Of a stretch of 64,000 bases of DNA, positions 1 through 13,606 are shown one piece after another. The notes beneath the pieces are model-generated. The model did not search any database, was not told the origin of the DNA, and saw only the letters and a list, made by a program, of their open reading frames with translations. How positions within the stretch are numbered: the first letter of the stretch is position 1; the number at the start of each line of letters is the position of its first letter. The translations under genes were made by a program, and so were the position numbers. Origin of the DNA: Glandiceps talaboti (lineage: Eukaryota > Hemichordata > Enteropneusta > Spengelidae); NCBI RefSeq assembly GCF_964340395.1, contig NC_135553.1, forward strand, positions 3,676,001 through 3,740,000, in the 5' to 3' direction.

Positions 1-2123
1 TTACATTTATCATGTCCATTAGCAAATTTTGGAAAATCACTAGTATCATATCTTTGAGCTAATGTCACAGCTGATTATAGAAATATCAAAAAAATCTAAG
101 GATTTGGCTTTCGGTTGTAAATATATGTATGTTGCTGAATGGGGAAATTAAGGTTCTCTTTTTAAAGTATGTGTAGCAGCAGGGGTAAACTAGTATCCAG
201 GGGTATAATTTAGTCACTTTTAGTTTTGAAAACTGTCAGCAGATGCTGAAACTGTCTCTGTTGGCATACCACTTTTGTTTGGAATCATATTTCCCTATTC
301 ATACAGTATGTACTTTGAATTTCTTCAGAATCATATTTCTGTATTTACATTGTAATATCCGTTGAATTTCTTTGGAATCAGGTTTTAATATTTGCAGGAT
401 ATTAATATTACATGGAGGATCATTTTAGGTCAGAATATAGTGATGTAAAGTAATATTACTATGTATGCATGAAAGTAAAAAATTTAGAATATTGAGAAAC
501 ACTGTCAAATCTCCAGGGTATATTTTTGACAGCAGCTAGTATAGCCCCGGAGATATGTATGACATTAATAATCTTGACTAGTTGTATGCTGTTTAAGACT
601 TTTCACAGATATGAGTAGTAATACATGTATATATACTTTGTATGTATATACACAGAAAAGTAAGAAACTATACAAAATGTATAATAATATTATTATGAAT
701 TACGTACACAAAATTTGTTGTTCAAGTTATCCCGAATTGTAAATTTCCAATACATTTCATGTAAACTGTTTGTGTATTATAATTCAAAATCACACATTTC
801 TTGTCAAAGCTACATATCCCAATGGGATTCAAGGATTATAGGCCCATGAGTCAATTCCAAGTTCACATACATTAGTGTCATCTCATCAGTTCACTCATAA
901 GGATTACTGTAGGACAACTTTTCTATAGTTCTATCAGATAATTTTCACATGTATAATTACAGTCCTAAATCTGAACTAGTCTGTCAAATTTTGTTTTTTT
1001 TAGGAAGAATGCCTTTAGGCAAATGCCAGACCTGACATATACAAACGAGAAATTACAAAGGATGTAAATAATATTAGATGTGAAATATGATATCAAACGG
1101 AATCACGTCTTTTTTCTAGATAAGATTTTAGTCAGATTCAGAATATCCCTGTAACTTTTATGGTTGGAGAACTTTAACAGTTTTCCTGGATACAATTACT
1201 CATGGATGTTGTGAACAGAAACCCAACAAGACTTTCAGTTTTGTTGCGATATGGTTGAAGTCAGTAACAGAGAAGGGATGTAAAGATGGTAAAACTTTCA
1301 CAGCTTCCCATGCCATATAATATTATACATTTAACCAAGTTACCATATTATTGAAAAGAAACATGCAGTTTTGTTGCTATGGTTTTAGAATCTCAGTCAT
1401 TATGTAATTTTAAATCTGGTATAAAAACATGGATACACGTAGTCTTTCCAATGTGTTACCTTATACTATAATATAGTTGGATATCCCAGTGGGTTACAAG
1501 GGAAACTTATAGTTAGCCTTTACATTAGATGAAAGTGATATAGATACAGTTGGATATCAGATATTTTACCCAATCTACAGGGATTTAAAAAAAATAACAT
1601 GACAGATTTTGAACTCCCTACAGGCGTTGGGTATTATCTTGTCTTGATGCCAATGTGGTTTCTAAGTAAACTGTGAGTGGAGGTGTAAATCGTAACAATA
1701 CCGTATAGGAACTAGACTAGGTATTATCTGATATCAGATAGAAACAAATGGGCATCTTTTTGAAAAATTAAATTTTCATAAAAGATAAGTTGCTACCCTG
1801 TAACACTGATTTGGTTAAATAGTCAAGTCTATCAGTGTGATATTATCTACTTAAGACAATATGAAACTTTTCATTCATTTTTTGAAATTAATCAGTACAA
1901 TACTTTATCATTTTAATGAAAACGTGATAAAAGAAGAAAGAAATGTATACCATGGTTTTGTTTTTAAATGTCATGAAATGTAGATCCCAGATGACTTAAA
2001 ATTGTTATTGCCGATGGAACATCTATGGGTTCCCATTTCCACTCTCATATTACAATTTTCATGTGTATGTTGAATTATTTATTTATGCTGATAATAATAT
2101 TGGCCTTTTTTTCTTTACTTCAG
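1..2123. other. AT-rich intron or upstream sequence of TBC1D16
   Basis: No coding segment that I can support. It is probably intronic, because the first coding exon has a splice acceptor. At about 1645-1725 there is a segment with TATAGGAACTAGACTA that recurs at about 28681 and resembles the dispersed fold-back family described at 9495-9631. Confidence 0.5.
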
Positions 2124-2261
2124 GGGCACCATGGTATTTCAGTATAAAACACAATGCTAACAAGATAGAAAAAGAAGAACAATCGAGTACATAGAACGCT
2201 CAATCACTCACTCAAGGCTGTTATTTTCATTTCCAACGTACATTTTCATTGTGGTTTCATT
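2124..2261 (+). other. TBC1D16: 5' UTR part of TBC1D16 exon with a short uORF
   Basis: A pyrimidine-rich tract ending in ACTTCAG at 2111-2123 is a good splice acceptor just upstream of the start codon, so the first coding exon probably begins at 2124 and earlier non-coding exons lie upstream, perhaps outside the window. A nine-codon uORF (ATG at 2131, TAA ending at 2160) precedes the main ATG at 2262. Confidence 0.55.
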
Positions 2262-4304
2262 ATGGCAGCTCTATGGAAAAAAGTGTCAGACATCTTAGGG
2301 ATTACTAATGATGCAGTAAAAGCACCTCCTCTGGATGGTGAGATTATATACTGCAAGAACAATGTGTGTGTTCATCCACCAACTAAACTAAGTAGCCAAA
2401 TAGAACATCATCCTGGCTATCTCACGATACGAGCTGCAGAGGAAGAAGATGTTGGCTCAACTCTCATTTTAACATGGATTCCAAATGCATCCTTAAAGAA
2501 GAATCGCAAGAAAGCAGTGCGATATTTTTCACCACAAGGTTCTCCAGTTCATTCAAGGTTTGGCCGAGGGAAGTACATGTCAGCTGATGGGATAAGTCTA
2601 AGTTCATTGGGTTCAGTCAGTCAGGATAGCATTAGCATAGCCAGCTCTGAGGCAGAGAGAGTCATCACTTCAGAAATCTTGAGAGAAAGACTTGAAAGGA
2701 AACAGAAAGAAGAAGAAGCTCAAGCAGAGGCTTCAGAGAGTCAAAATCCTGAAGAAAGTGAAGAACCCTCAGAAGATGTGTTGAATAATTCTAAACGTCC
2801 TTCCAAAGAAAAACTGCCTGGAATCGGCAAACATGTAAATATGTTGAATGAGAAAAACAATATTGACAAAGCAGAAAATGGGGAACCCAACAGGCCAGGT
2901 TTTGAGAATGATAGGAAGGACATTGGAAGTACAAAAGCAGGGAATGGAGATTCTGAAACACCAGCCTTGGAAGGTAGTAACACGGTAGACAATAGTACAA
3001 AAACAGAGAATGCCGGTGATGTGAACAGTCCAGCTTTGGTACTGAGTGAGATAGAAGGTGGTAATACCAACACTGACATGTCAGAAACAACACACCCCCA
3101 AGTACCAAACAGTCTACCAGTAAATGTTGAACTTAGTCCAACTCATTCAGATAGTGATGTTTCTCCAGGGTATGGAATGGTCAGGGAAGTTGGCAGATTA
3201 GCTGTAGAACGTGAGCCTTTATTACCGGACAGTGATGACTGTGGAGGGAAAAGTGACGTCGAAGAAAGTAGCCATGACAGAAGAGAGACAGATGGAGCAA
3301 TAGTCAGAAATTATGGTGATGAAGCCCACCATGAGGATGGAGTTGCTATGGATACCAGTACCAAAGAGCAGGTTGGTCTTGATGGAACCCAGCCGTATGA
3401 AGTTTTAACCAATGAGAATCAAGAAATAGAAGCACATGATCAAGATATTCAAAATGTTGCTGAAGATAAGAGAAAGAGGCATTTTATAGTACAAACAAGA
3501 AATCCGGCAACTAGCTCACCAGCAAAGAGTGTTGGTAGTGATTCCACTGACAGTGAAGTCATGACAACCAATAACCAACTACATCACTTGCTACAAAAAT
3601 CTGGACTTGAAAATACAACTGAAGATATGGAAACAAAAGAAGAAAAACCTGAAAGGCCGACTGATTTGAAAGTTCACATGAAGAAGGTGATTCACACAGC
3701 AGTTGGTGACTTTGAAGAGGACAGTCCTAGTTCTGATTCTACCAATCCAAGTCCGTATCCATCACCCTATAAATCATTGATTTATGGATCAAATGCAGAA
3801 AAGACTGTACTACACGTTGATCCATCATTGAGTGCTGTTGTTCATTCAGATGCCTCTAGTTCTACCACACCCACTACATCCAACAGAGACCCTATGTCTT
3901 TACCGAGTACACCAACTGATAGCAGCTGTCCACCAACTCCAACTCCCAGTGATCCTTCATCTCCTGCGTTTGCTGGAGACAAACACAAATCAATGCTGGA
4001 AGAAAATCCGGAATCCTTTGCCATGACTCACAACCTAACATTCCCAGAAAATTCAGTGAGATATGCCTCACCAAGTAAAAAGAACACTAGTCCTAAAGAG
4101 CAGTTATTGGGTGTGTTTTCAGTAGATTTAGGTGAAATGAGGTCTCTACGGTTGTTCTTCTCTGATGAAGAATGCACTTCAGGACAGTTAGTGATTGCTA
4201 GCAGAGAGAGCCAGTATAAAATCATACACTTCCATCATGGAGGACTTGACAAACTTGCCGAAGTATTTGAGGACTGGAAAATCTGTGTAAAACATAAAGC
4301 TAAG
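2262..4304 (+). CDS. TBC1D16: TBC1D16 coding exon 1 (N-terminal block, linker, PH-like block)
   Basis: Contributes 681 codons in phase 0. The start MAALWKKVSDILG precedes the conserved EIIYCKNNVCVHPP block. The middle is low-complexity, rich in Glu, Ser, Asn and Pro. The end (LGEMRSLRLFFSDEECTSG, then HFHHGGLDKLAEVFEDW) matches the family PH-like region. The donor AAG|GTAACT is at 4305; the open frame runs only five codons past it. Confidence 0.95.
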
Positions 4305-7300
4305 GTAACTTTACAGTGTTAGTTTGCTGGCACTTTTACTGGTATTTGATGTACAAAACATCATACAAATAGTTGCAAACAATTTTGTGTATGAGATATC
4401 TATCAACTGTTTATATGTGTAAAAAGTTTTTCACCGTGGTATCTAAGAACATTTGAATTTTGATTAAGTTTGAGAACCATTTTTGGTAAAAAAAATGATT
4501 TCATGTATTATGAAGATTCATGTGTAGTCACAGTGCTTTCAAGTGAATAGTTACCAAGGAAACACCTTACGTGGAGTTTCCCAAGATTGTTTATAGCATA
4601 TCATAGTTTTTGGTCATTTTTTGTAACAATTGGTGATTGATTTCAGTCAAATTTGATCATAGAAAAGATCTCATATATTATATTTCTCCTCTATTTGAAA
4701 TATAATTATCAAAGCCTACTATAAAAGACACCAATGTTCTTGCAGTGGACAGGATGTTTGTGTATCAAATGATATGATGTGTCTAACCACAGAAGGATAA
4801 AAAGTATAATTAGACATGACCTTTGCCCTTTTCTACATTGTAGGGGCATGCTGAGATGGAGGCCAACCAGTTATGTAGAAAGTTCTCAATTTGTCGACCA
4901 CACCTACTGGTAGCAGATTGTCACCCAGAAGAAGGTTTATATGAAATGGTAGGTGATGAAGTTTGGTGGTCCTACGTCAATGACCAAGGACAGATTGAAG
5001 ACAACGATGGACTACGGAAAGTAAGTTGGATAAATGTGTCTTACAGGGAAAACAACTCCAGGAGCTAAAGGCATTTTTGTAACTTTGGGGCTTTAGAGAG
5101 TCATTTACATCACTTACATTATGCATAATTGCTGAGAAAAAAATGTGTGAAACTTGTTCCTCATTCATTGTTCTTTGAACATTGAGTGAAGGACAATTTT
5201 CAAGTCAGTTATTCTTGGTAATTGTGCATATTATTTCCTGGAATGGTGTTCCCAATGTTCAATAAGCCATTTTTCATCTTGCGGCAGATTTCATGAGATC
5301 CCACTTGAGGGATTTCGTCCACAGCAGCTACGTAAGGGTGGTCAGGCTGAAAGTGTCAAACGCTTAGCAACATTATTGTTCTCAACATCATTGCACATGG
5401 CCATGGCAAAAGCTTGACCATGATCACATGCTTGACATCCATTGTTGCTAGGCATATTTGCATATCACGCAATATCTGCAACGAGATGTAAAATCCTTTA
5501 TTACAATCTTATTGGAAACACACAAATATTTTTTTTGCCTAATACCACTTAATGTACATTTATCCACTTCTTCTATGCCCTGAGCTCTGTCTGTTGAGGT
5601 TAGGCATCTAACAAATCTTATGATTATTATTATTGTTATTAAAATATGTTTTATTTACTTGACTTGACAGGCCATCTTCTTTGGTGGTTTAGATGAATAC
5701 TTGAGAAGAGATGTCTGGCCATTCTTACTGGGTTATTTTAGGTATGAATCAACTGTGGAGGAAAGAAATAGCATGCGAGGCAAGAAGAGAGAGGAGTACT
5801 ATGCTATTCAAGATAAGAGGTACATTTTTAAATTCTTAGTAAATTATGAACACTGACAGTGAAAGACTTACATCATTGTTAGTGCTCTCCTTCATCACTT
5901 ACTATGGATATCAACTCTTTTAAAAGTAAAATTACAAGAACTCCAAACCACAGCTCATCACAAACTGTAAACTCGTCATGTTACTCCAGTACCACACTAA
6001 CCCATGTACGATATACACAGAAGCAGAAGCAGGAATGGGTGACTGAAGGAGTTTGTTTACTGTATACAATGACAATTCTTTTCATGATACATTAGAACTA
6101 ATTGTTATACCATACCGGTATATGTTATACGTTGTACTGAGTTTATGGGCAAATTTAAGGACAGGTCATTCAGTCTATCAATTTTGGCTCGGATAGTATT
6201 TTTACTGCACATTTTAAAAATATGTCGAACGACTAATTCTCCTGTATGTGTATAAAGAAGAGGATCAAAATCAACATTCACGTCTACTTTGCTCTACATG
6301 TATGGTCCTATGGTAATTTATCTGATGGAGTGTGTGTGGTCATATGTAGTCATTGACCAGAGTCAGGGTTATGATACAGTAACCATGGCAACAAGCTTTT
6401 AGTGTTTTCAAAATCATTCATAGAGATATCATAAAATTGATATCAATGGTTTTCACATGAAATGGATGACAAAACATGTCACTTTGACCTCTTATGGAAA
6501 TAGTAAGAAATTGGATTACAAAAATAGATGAATTCTGTTTTCAGCTCAAATTAAATCCATTGAAACAACATCAAGATGACTCTATGTTAAATTAGGGGTG
6601 AGATTTCTAAAGAAATGTAAGAATATTGGTTTATTTTGAGGGCCAAAAGTAATCTAGTAAGTCTGTATTTTGATTAAGATTTGCAATTGAATTGGTTGAT
6701 TTAGCCACCCAATGGGTATTACTCAGGGTATGATAACATCACTAGTATGAAAGCAATCACACATACAGTCAACAAAATCAATAGTATTAAAGTTAAAATA
6801 TTGAAGTCAGAGAGAAAAACCTGGGTAAGCTGAAGTTGATTGACTTCTACCACTGTTGCCTAACAACAAAATCATTACAATCTCATTAGACAGTTTTCTT
6901 GTACAAAAAAGCTTACCTTATTGGTGTATTTTATATCAGAGAGAAAAAACTTAATTAGCTGAAGTTGATTGACTTCTACCACTGTTGCCTAGCAACAAAA
7001 TCATTACATTCCCATCATGACATGATAGCTATGAGACAAAATTTTATTTTCACTTGTACAAAACAGAGAAACTGAGCAGGCAGAAGTTAATCGACAAAAT
7101 CATTACAATATCATTAGACCTAAAATATTTACATCAGGGAGAAAAACTTAGTGGACAGTGTAACTTCTGCTGTTGTCTAGTCAACATAATCATACCATAG
7201 TAATGAGGGTAATTCATTTTTTTCATCAGATCAAAATAAGAAAAAAAAGGAACTTCTGCAGACCAAGAAAATCCTTTTTCAGGGTAACCTAAAAGTCAAT

Positions 7301-10300
7301 TTCAAGATCTCATCAGTGAGTCTGAGAAGACTGGCATAAATAGTTTTTACAATAAAAGGACGTAATATGATGCAAAATTGAAAAAAGTGACGGGCAATTA
7401 CATATTGTACAAGCATTTCCACCATGTTTAATATTGATGAGAATTCTTTGTCAAATTGAGATTACTTTAAATACACTAACCTTTCAATAATCTGGAGTTT
7501 ACGCAGCAATTTGAATGTCTTTCATCTCACAAATTATTAGCAACTATTTACATATGAGTGTAGACAAAAACTCAATCATTACAGATGACTAATGACCATA
7601 CAAACTAAAAAAAAAATTCATAATGTGTAATATCCTTTGATTTAAATGAATTGATGCAGTTCACTTTACATCATTACTACTATTTAGAAGAAAAATGCTG
7701 TCATTAACTTTATCTAGACAATTCAATATTACCTAATCTGTAACCATGGTAATAAGGTTTTGGATTGTTGATAACTGTGTGTCCATTGTTTCCATTGCAG
7801 GGAAGCCATACTGAAGATACGTGAACAAAATTGTATGGTTTCGATCACTTATAATCTTACCTAGTTTGCCCCTGCTAACTTTTTTAATATGAGGATGGAG
7901 ATCTCAAAAATAATATGGAAATCAGAAATTTTATTAAAATGATGCAAAAAGCAAAGATATTATGACCCCCTCCCAGAATATGTTTCATAAAGATAAAAAG
8001 TGAAAAAGTCAGAAAAACATGGTCATTTTTTTAAATATAAAAAGCATAACTGCCAACTTTACATAATTGTATTTTGCAATTCTTTCTCAACTTATTATTG
8101 AAAGGTCTGTTATCGGTCACCATATGATTTATTTCATTTGGCCTAATGAGTGTAGATTGTAATTGTAATTTTAAGGCAACATCTGTGTTTATTAATCCTA
8201 TTGAAGTTGTCAACCCATAAAGCCTATAGATTATCAACATTTTTCTATGCCTACATTATTGCAACCACCTTCATGAAACATTCATACTATAACAGTAAAT
8301 GCATTTGATGAAAAGACCTCTGGAAATCTGATTGAGAGATCACAAAGCGTGACATTGAATGATTTACTGTATTCAGCTGATGTCTGCTGGTACCTCAAAT
8401 GTGTATGTCTGTAACCTTGTATTGTATTCAGATCAAAGTGCAATTTTTCTCAATTTATGCAATCTTATCTGGAACATATGGAATGAAAATAAAATTGTGG
8501 ATAATTTCTGAAACTATAATCTAAGGAGTAATAACTGCTGGGCTATGAATATACATATGTCTGTAACATTGTATTGACTTGAGTAATGGATCAAAATGCA
8601 AATTTTCTCAATTTATGCATTCTTGTCTGGAATATATAGAATGAAAATAAAATTATGGATAATTCCATGGAAACTCAATATGAATATCTCATGAATTAAT
8701 AATTCTGTGGGTCTATCAACTGCATATGTCTGTAATGTATTGAATAGGGTAAATCGATCAAAAATGCACATTTTCTCCATTTCTGTAGTCTTGTTTAGAA
8801 TATTTAAAATGAAAATAAAATAAAATTATGGATAACTTTATAGAAACTAAATGTATTTATATTTTGTGGAATGATAGCTATGTAGGTCTATCAAATGTGT
8901 ATGTATCTAATATTGTATTGAATGTAGTAAAACAGATCAAAGTGCAAAGTCTCTCCTTTTTTGCAATCTTGTCGGGAACATTAATATATTGAATGAAAAT
9001 CAAATTGTGGATAATTTCATGGAAAATATATATGTATATAATTTATGGATAACTAGCTAATAATATATATTTTCCAATATTTAAACTCACTAGTATGATA
9101 TATTAAAATTGCCTACCACTAATTTTGTCTGTCATTTATATTGATGGTTTTAGATTTTTTCTAAATGTCGAAGGTCATTATTTTTCAACTTTGTTATTAA
9201 CTTCGTACCTGGATGATTGACAACATTCATAGACATATCATTTCTCAATATTTTCACTTTATGCCTTAGCGGTAAAGGCTATTTTTCTCCCATTTCTTTG
9301 TTGTATTAAAAAAGATATGTAAATAGAACTAGATTAATGAGTACAATCTGTCATGGAACTAAGACATAGATATTTTTAAAGATTAACAATTAGTTTTATG
9401 GGTAAATATTTTCATTTCCAGCTGAGCATGCTGTGGCTCTTCATGATACATTACAAACCTGCTGTGTGCTATTACAGTGTTACACTTCTGCAATAGTCTA
9501 GATCCTGACGACCATACGCCTAGTCAATCTCGTTACTCAAGCACAGAATTCTGTGCTCCCCTACATTGTATGAATGAAAGTATGAAGGTAACATAGTGTA
9601 AAATTGGAATATGGTTGTCAGGAACTAGATTACTTGTGCAATGGCATCTGCAAGAACAATTGACACACTTCAGTAGATGCATCAAACACTGCAAAAAGAT
9701 GAAACAAATTGTTTGTATAAAATTCTATGGGTCTGTCATAGATATTTCTAACATAGTTCTAGTATGATAATAGATTGTATATCAAAGTATATGGTTTTCA
9801 GATGTTCATAATAGTAATTATTTTTTTCAATATTTTCATATTGCAGGGAAGAAATGTGTGGAGATGAATATGAGGAGTTTTGGAGAAATGTCCAGTGTAC
9901 AGTTGATAAAGATGTAGTTAGAACTGACAGAAGTCATCCATATTTTAGAGGTGAAAATAATCCAAATATTGATGTTATGAGGTATGTGCATTGATTTCAA
10001 GTTTTTGTATTTTTATATCCTGATATATTCATTGAATTCATTTCTGCCTGTAGTGCACTTTTATAGATTACTTGGTCAACTTACATATAATTAATCTTGG
10101 TTGATAAAATATCACCTTGGTAGATTATTCAACTTTGAAATCTTGTAATGAGGTTCTACTGCACTTGACTTGTGTATGGCCATTTTGGTGATTTCCTGCA
10201 AGGGTTTATGGGAAACCTCTTGTGATGACATCATAGCTGCCCTCTTGGTGCTGACATTCTCTGTACATTGTATTTGTCAAGTGTGCATTTATGTAGCCAT

Positions 10301-13300
10301 GTAGCATAGATGTATAATGCCAAAAAGATGGCCTTCATTATTCCACAACTTATTTGCCAATCAAACAGGTGTCTTTTCCTACTAGACACCTGTTTGATTG
10401 AAAGATGCAGGTCTTTTCTACTTCATTTTGAGAAGTTGTAGCTTGACATACACAATAAATGGTTGCAGATTTGCAACCAGTTCTAGGATGCAGACCCAAA
10501 AATGGAAGCCCACCTAACAAATCACCGTATTTGGCCTTGTGTTGTGAAAATAGCCTTTATGCATGTGGAGGGATGCTCCATCCCAGAAAATCATGGTGTC
10601 AGCAAAGTCTTGTTATGTAGGAATATAGAAAAAAAAAGCTGTTAAAAATATGTGATGACATGTCAGCACTATACGAATTTCTGTGAATAATTGACAAAAC
10701 AAATTTCTTTTATTTTTGTTTATCCCTAGGAATATTCTACTAAATTATGCCATCTTTAATCCTAGTATGGGATACACACAAGGAATGTCAGATCTACTAG
10801 CTCCGGTACTGGCTGAAATCCAGGATGAATCTGATTCTTTCTGGTGTTTTGTAGGTCTCATGCAGAACACTATCTTTGTCAGCTCTCCTACCGATGATGA
10901 CATGGAGAAACAACTGGTGAGTCTGAAAAAACCATTTCACTATGGAAAACATGCTATCAGGAAACTTAGATAGACACAAACTAAAATTTATGGTTGATTA
11001 CACCATAGGGTATTAGCTTTAATGATATCAAATCCATTCTCCTTCCAGGCATACCTTAGAGCTCTTCTAGAACTCCTACTACCAGATTTCTGGGAACATT
11101 TAGTGGATTTAGGAGATGCTATGGATCTACTATTTTGTCACAGGTAAGTTGGGATACCTAATATCAATCAGTTGTAGCAAAATAAACGTTTGTGTCAAAC
11201 ACAAACTTTGAGTAAAAGTTCTAAACACAAACTTTGAGTAAAAGTTCCCAAAACAAACTTTGAGTAAAAGTTACCAAAACAAACTTTGAGTAAAAGTTCT
11301 AAACAGAAACTTTGAGTAAAAGTTACCAAAACAAACTTTGAGTAAAGTTACCAAAACAAACTTTGAGTAAAAGTTCTAAACAGAAAATTTGAGTAAAAGT
11401 TACCAAACAAACTTTGAGTAAAAGTTCTAAACAGAAACTTTGAGTAAAAGTTACCAAAACAAACTTTGAGTAAAAGTTCTAAACAGAAACTTTGAACAAA
11501 AGCTCCAAGTACAAACTTTGAACAAATGTTGTGAAAGCAAATTTTGAGTAAAAGTTCTAAACGCAAACTTTGAGTAAAACTTTCACACACAAACTTTCAA
11601 CAAAAGTTCCAAATATAAACTTTGAACATATGGTCTACCAACTCAGATAAATTTTCATTTGATTATCAATCAAGTTTTAACAAAACACTTCTGTACAACA
11701 GCTGTCTATTCATTGGAGGCAATACAAACCAGAAGTAGTTGTATACTCTGGCATTAAACCCTTCTTCCTGTCCCTAATTACCTCACGTAACTCTATAATG
11801 TGAATACAATTGTGTATTTTTTGTAGCGTCAGTCCACTATTTCACACATTCTTGCCACTTGAACAAACTGAAATGAAAGTTTAGATATTTTGAAATATCA
11901 ACAAACCTTGCTGTTTTTATGTAAAATTCAACATCATTAAAACTTATTTATCTATTTGTACAAAGTACACTGTATTTATCAATCATTGTTACATGTTCAT
12001 TGCTTGACTTTAGGAGTATAGCCATCATCAATCATGTAATTGACATTTAAATACCAAAGTGGGTTTAGTTTACAATTTGAAATCAGTTAAAAGCAATAGC
12101 CAGGAAGAATACTTGTTTCTAAGATTCTATCTGTTCAGTCTTACTGCCGACAAAGCAATATATATAATTAGATTTGATATACACAGCATGACCTTCCATT
12201 TAGATAATTACTTTGAGATTTCACTTACAGAACCCTGCAATAAAATATGAAATTACACATTTACAAATAATCTATCATGCATGATTGTCTGTGTTTGTGC
12301 TTTATTTCTATGGATATGTATAAGTAGGTATATGTATGCATGCATGAATGTATGTATGTATGTATGTAATAAATGCCGTCCGGGTAAATACACGCCGACG
12401 TAGGAGGCGTGTATTGCCAGGATGGCATTTATCTTGTACCCCGGCTAATAACTCAATGGTGTCATATTCTTTCCAGGACAAAATTCATACACCCAATGTT
12501 TATGTTTTGATTTTCGACGAGACACCCTGACGCCAACGTGACTTCCAATCGAAGCTGACACGTGTCAACAAACTGGATACACGCCTGTGTCAACATTCAA
12601 TGTCACACACGTTACTATATCGCTATGTTGCACGACAAAAATAGCAATTACATCCCAATGTACAGTGTATTTCATACCACTATGTATTTGCTTGATATTA
12701 TTATGTAGGACATTCATATTACAAACTACTCAATACAATCACATCCATCATGTGTATGCAACTAGTGATATGAAATTTAATCGCCACTGATAAAACAAAA
12801 CATGGCTACTCACATCAGCGAAATTGTTTATCTGTGTCTAGCGTAAAGAAACAGCATATCAATTACATGCAAATGAAATACACCATTCAAACTTTTGAAA
12901 TGTCGTGTATTACGAAGCAATAGTAGTACCGTCTACCTCTCGCAAGTTGTAGTAAAATACACCATTCAAACTACAGTGCAATATCGTCCACAATTATTGT
13001 GACTTTTTTGTCCATTCCGTCTTCATCCCTCTCCTCGGCCCAACTATTCCAAACTTGCAAGTTGCATGATGAGCTAGTATTTTTTTCTGTGTATTTTTCA
13101 GTACACTTGTCTTCAGTTTCTGATCTATGTCCTCAAATGTCATAACAGCAAACCGTCGCTTTCTCCCTGCCATTATACCGTCTACCTTGCAAGTACAAGT
13201 TGTAGTATGTGTATTTTATTCACCTTCTAAATACACTCTGAGGTAATGTTTATTATTACGAAAATAGTGTTCAACTTGTGAACGGAAGTCTTATCTGTTC

Positions 13301-13545
13301 AGTCACAGTCAGGGGTCATGTTTTTGTTATGATTGTCTGCGTCTAATCACTCTTCCCTGGATGCCATTAATTGGATCTCATACACAGCAAATACACTCCC
13401 GCCACCGACATTTGATAAATTTGCTACTCTGCTGATACACCGGTCTTCACGCTTTTCCCTGATTGGTCAATAGCCCTCATTTGTAACTGTCAGTCGAAAT
13501 TTAACGCCCAGCCGGAGTACAAGTATGTATGTATGTATGTATGTA

Positions 13546-13606
<61 letters not shown>

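Larger units (their letters stand above)
5820..9846 (+). other. TBC1D16: TBC1D16 intron 3 (4 kb)
   Basis: AT-rich and without supported coding sequence. It holds two diverged tandem-repeat arrays (about 6806-7190 and 8395-9040) and a fold-back element (9495-9631), listed separately. Confidence 0.7.

Noticed and set aside
2741-3108. Minus-strand ORFs inside TBC1D16 exon 1
   Set aside because: Antisense shadows of a low-complexity coding exon; no homology or motif.
7799-7863. Possible extra TBC1D16 exon after TTCCATTGCAG (GGAAGCCATACTGAAG...)
   Set aside because: It reads REAILKIREQNCMVS in the right phase but reaches a stop after about 21 codons. Its internal donor (GTGAAC) would give a phase that does not fit the exon at 9847. 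Skipping it gives a perfect match to the family (QDKR-EEMCGDEYEEFWRNVQ). It could at most be an alternative terminal exon.
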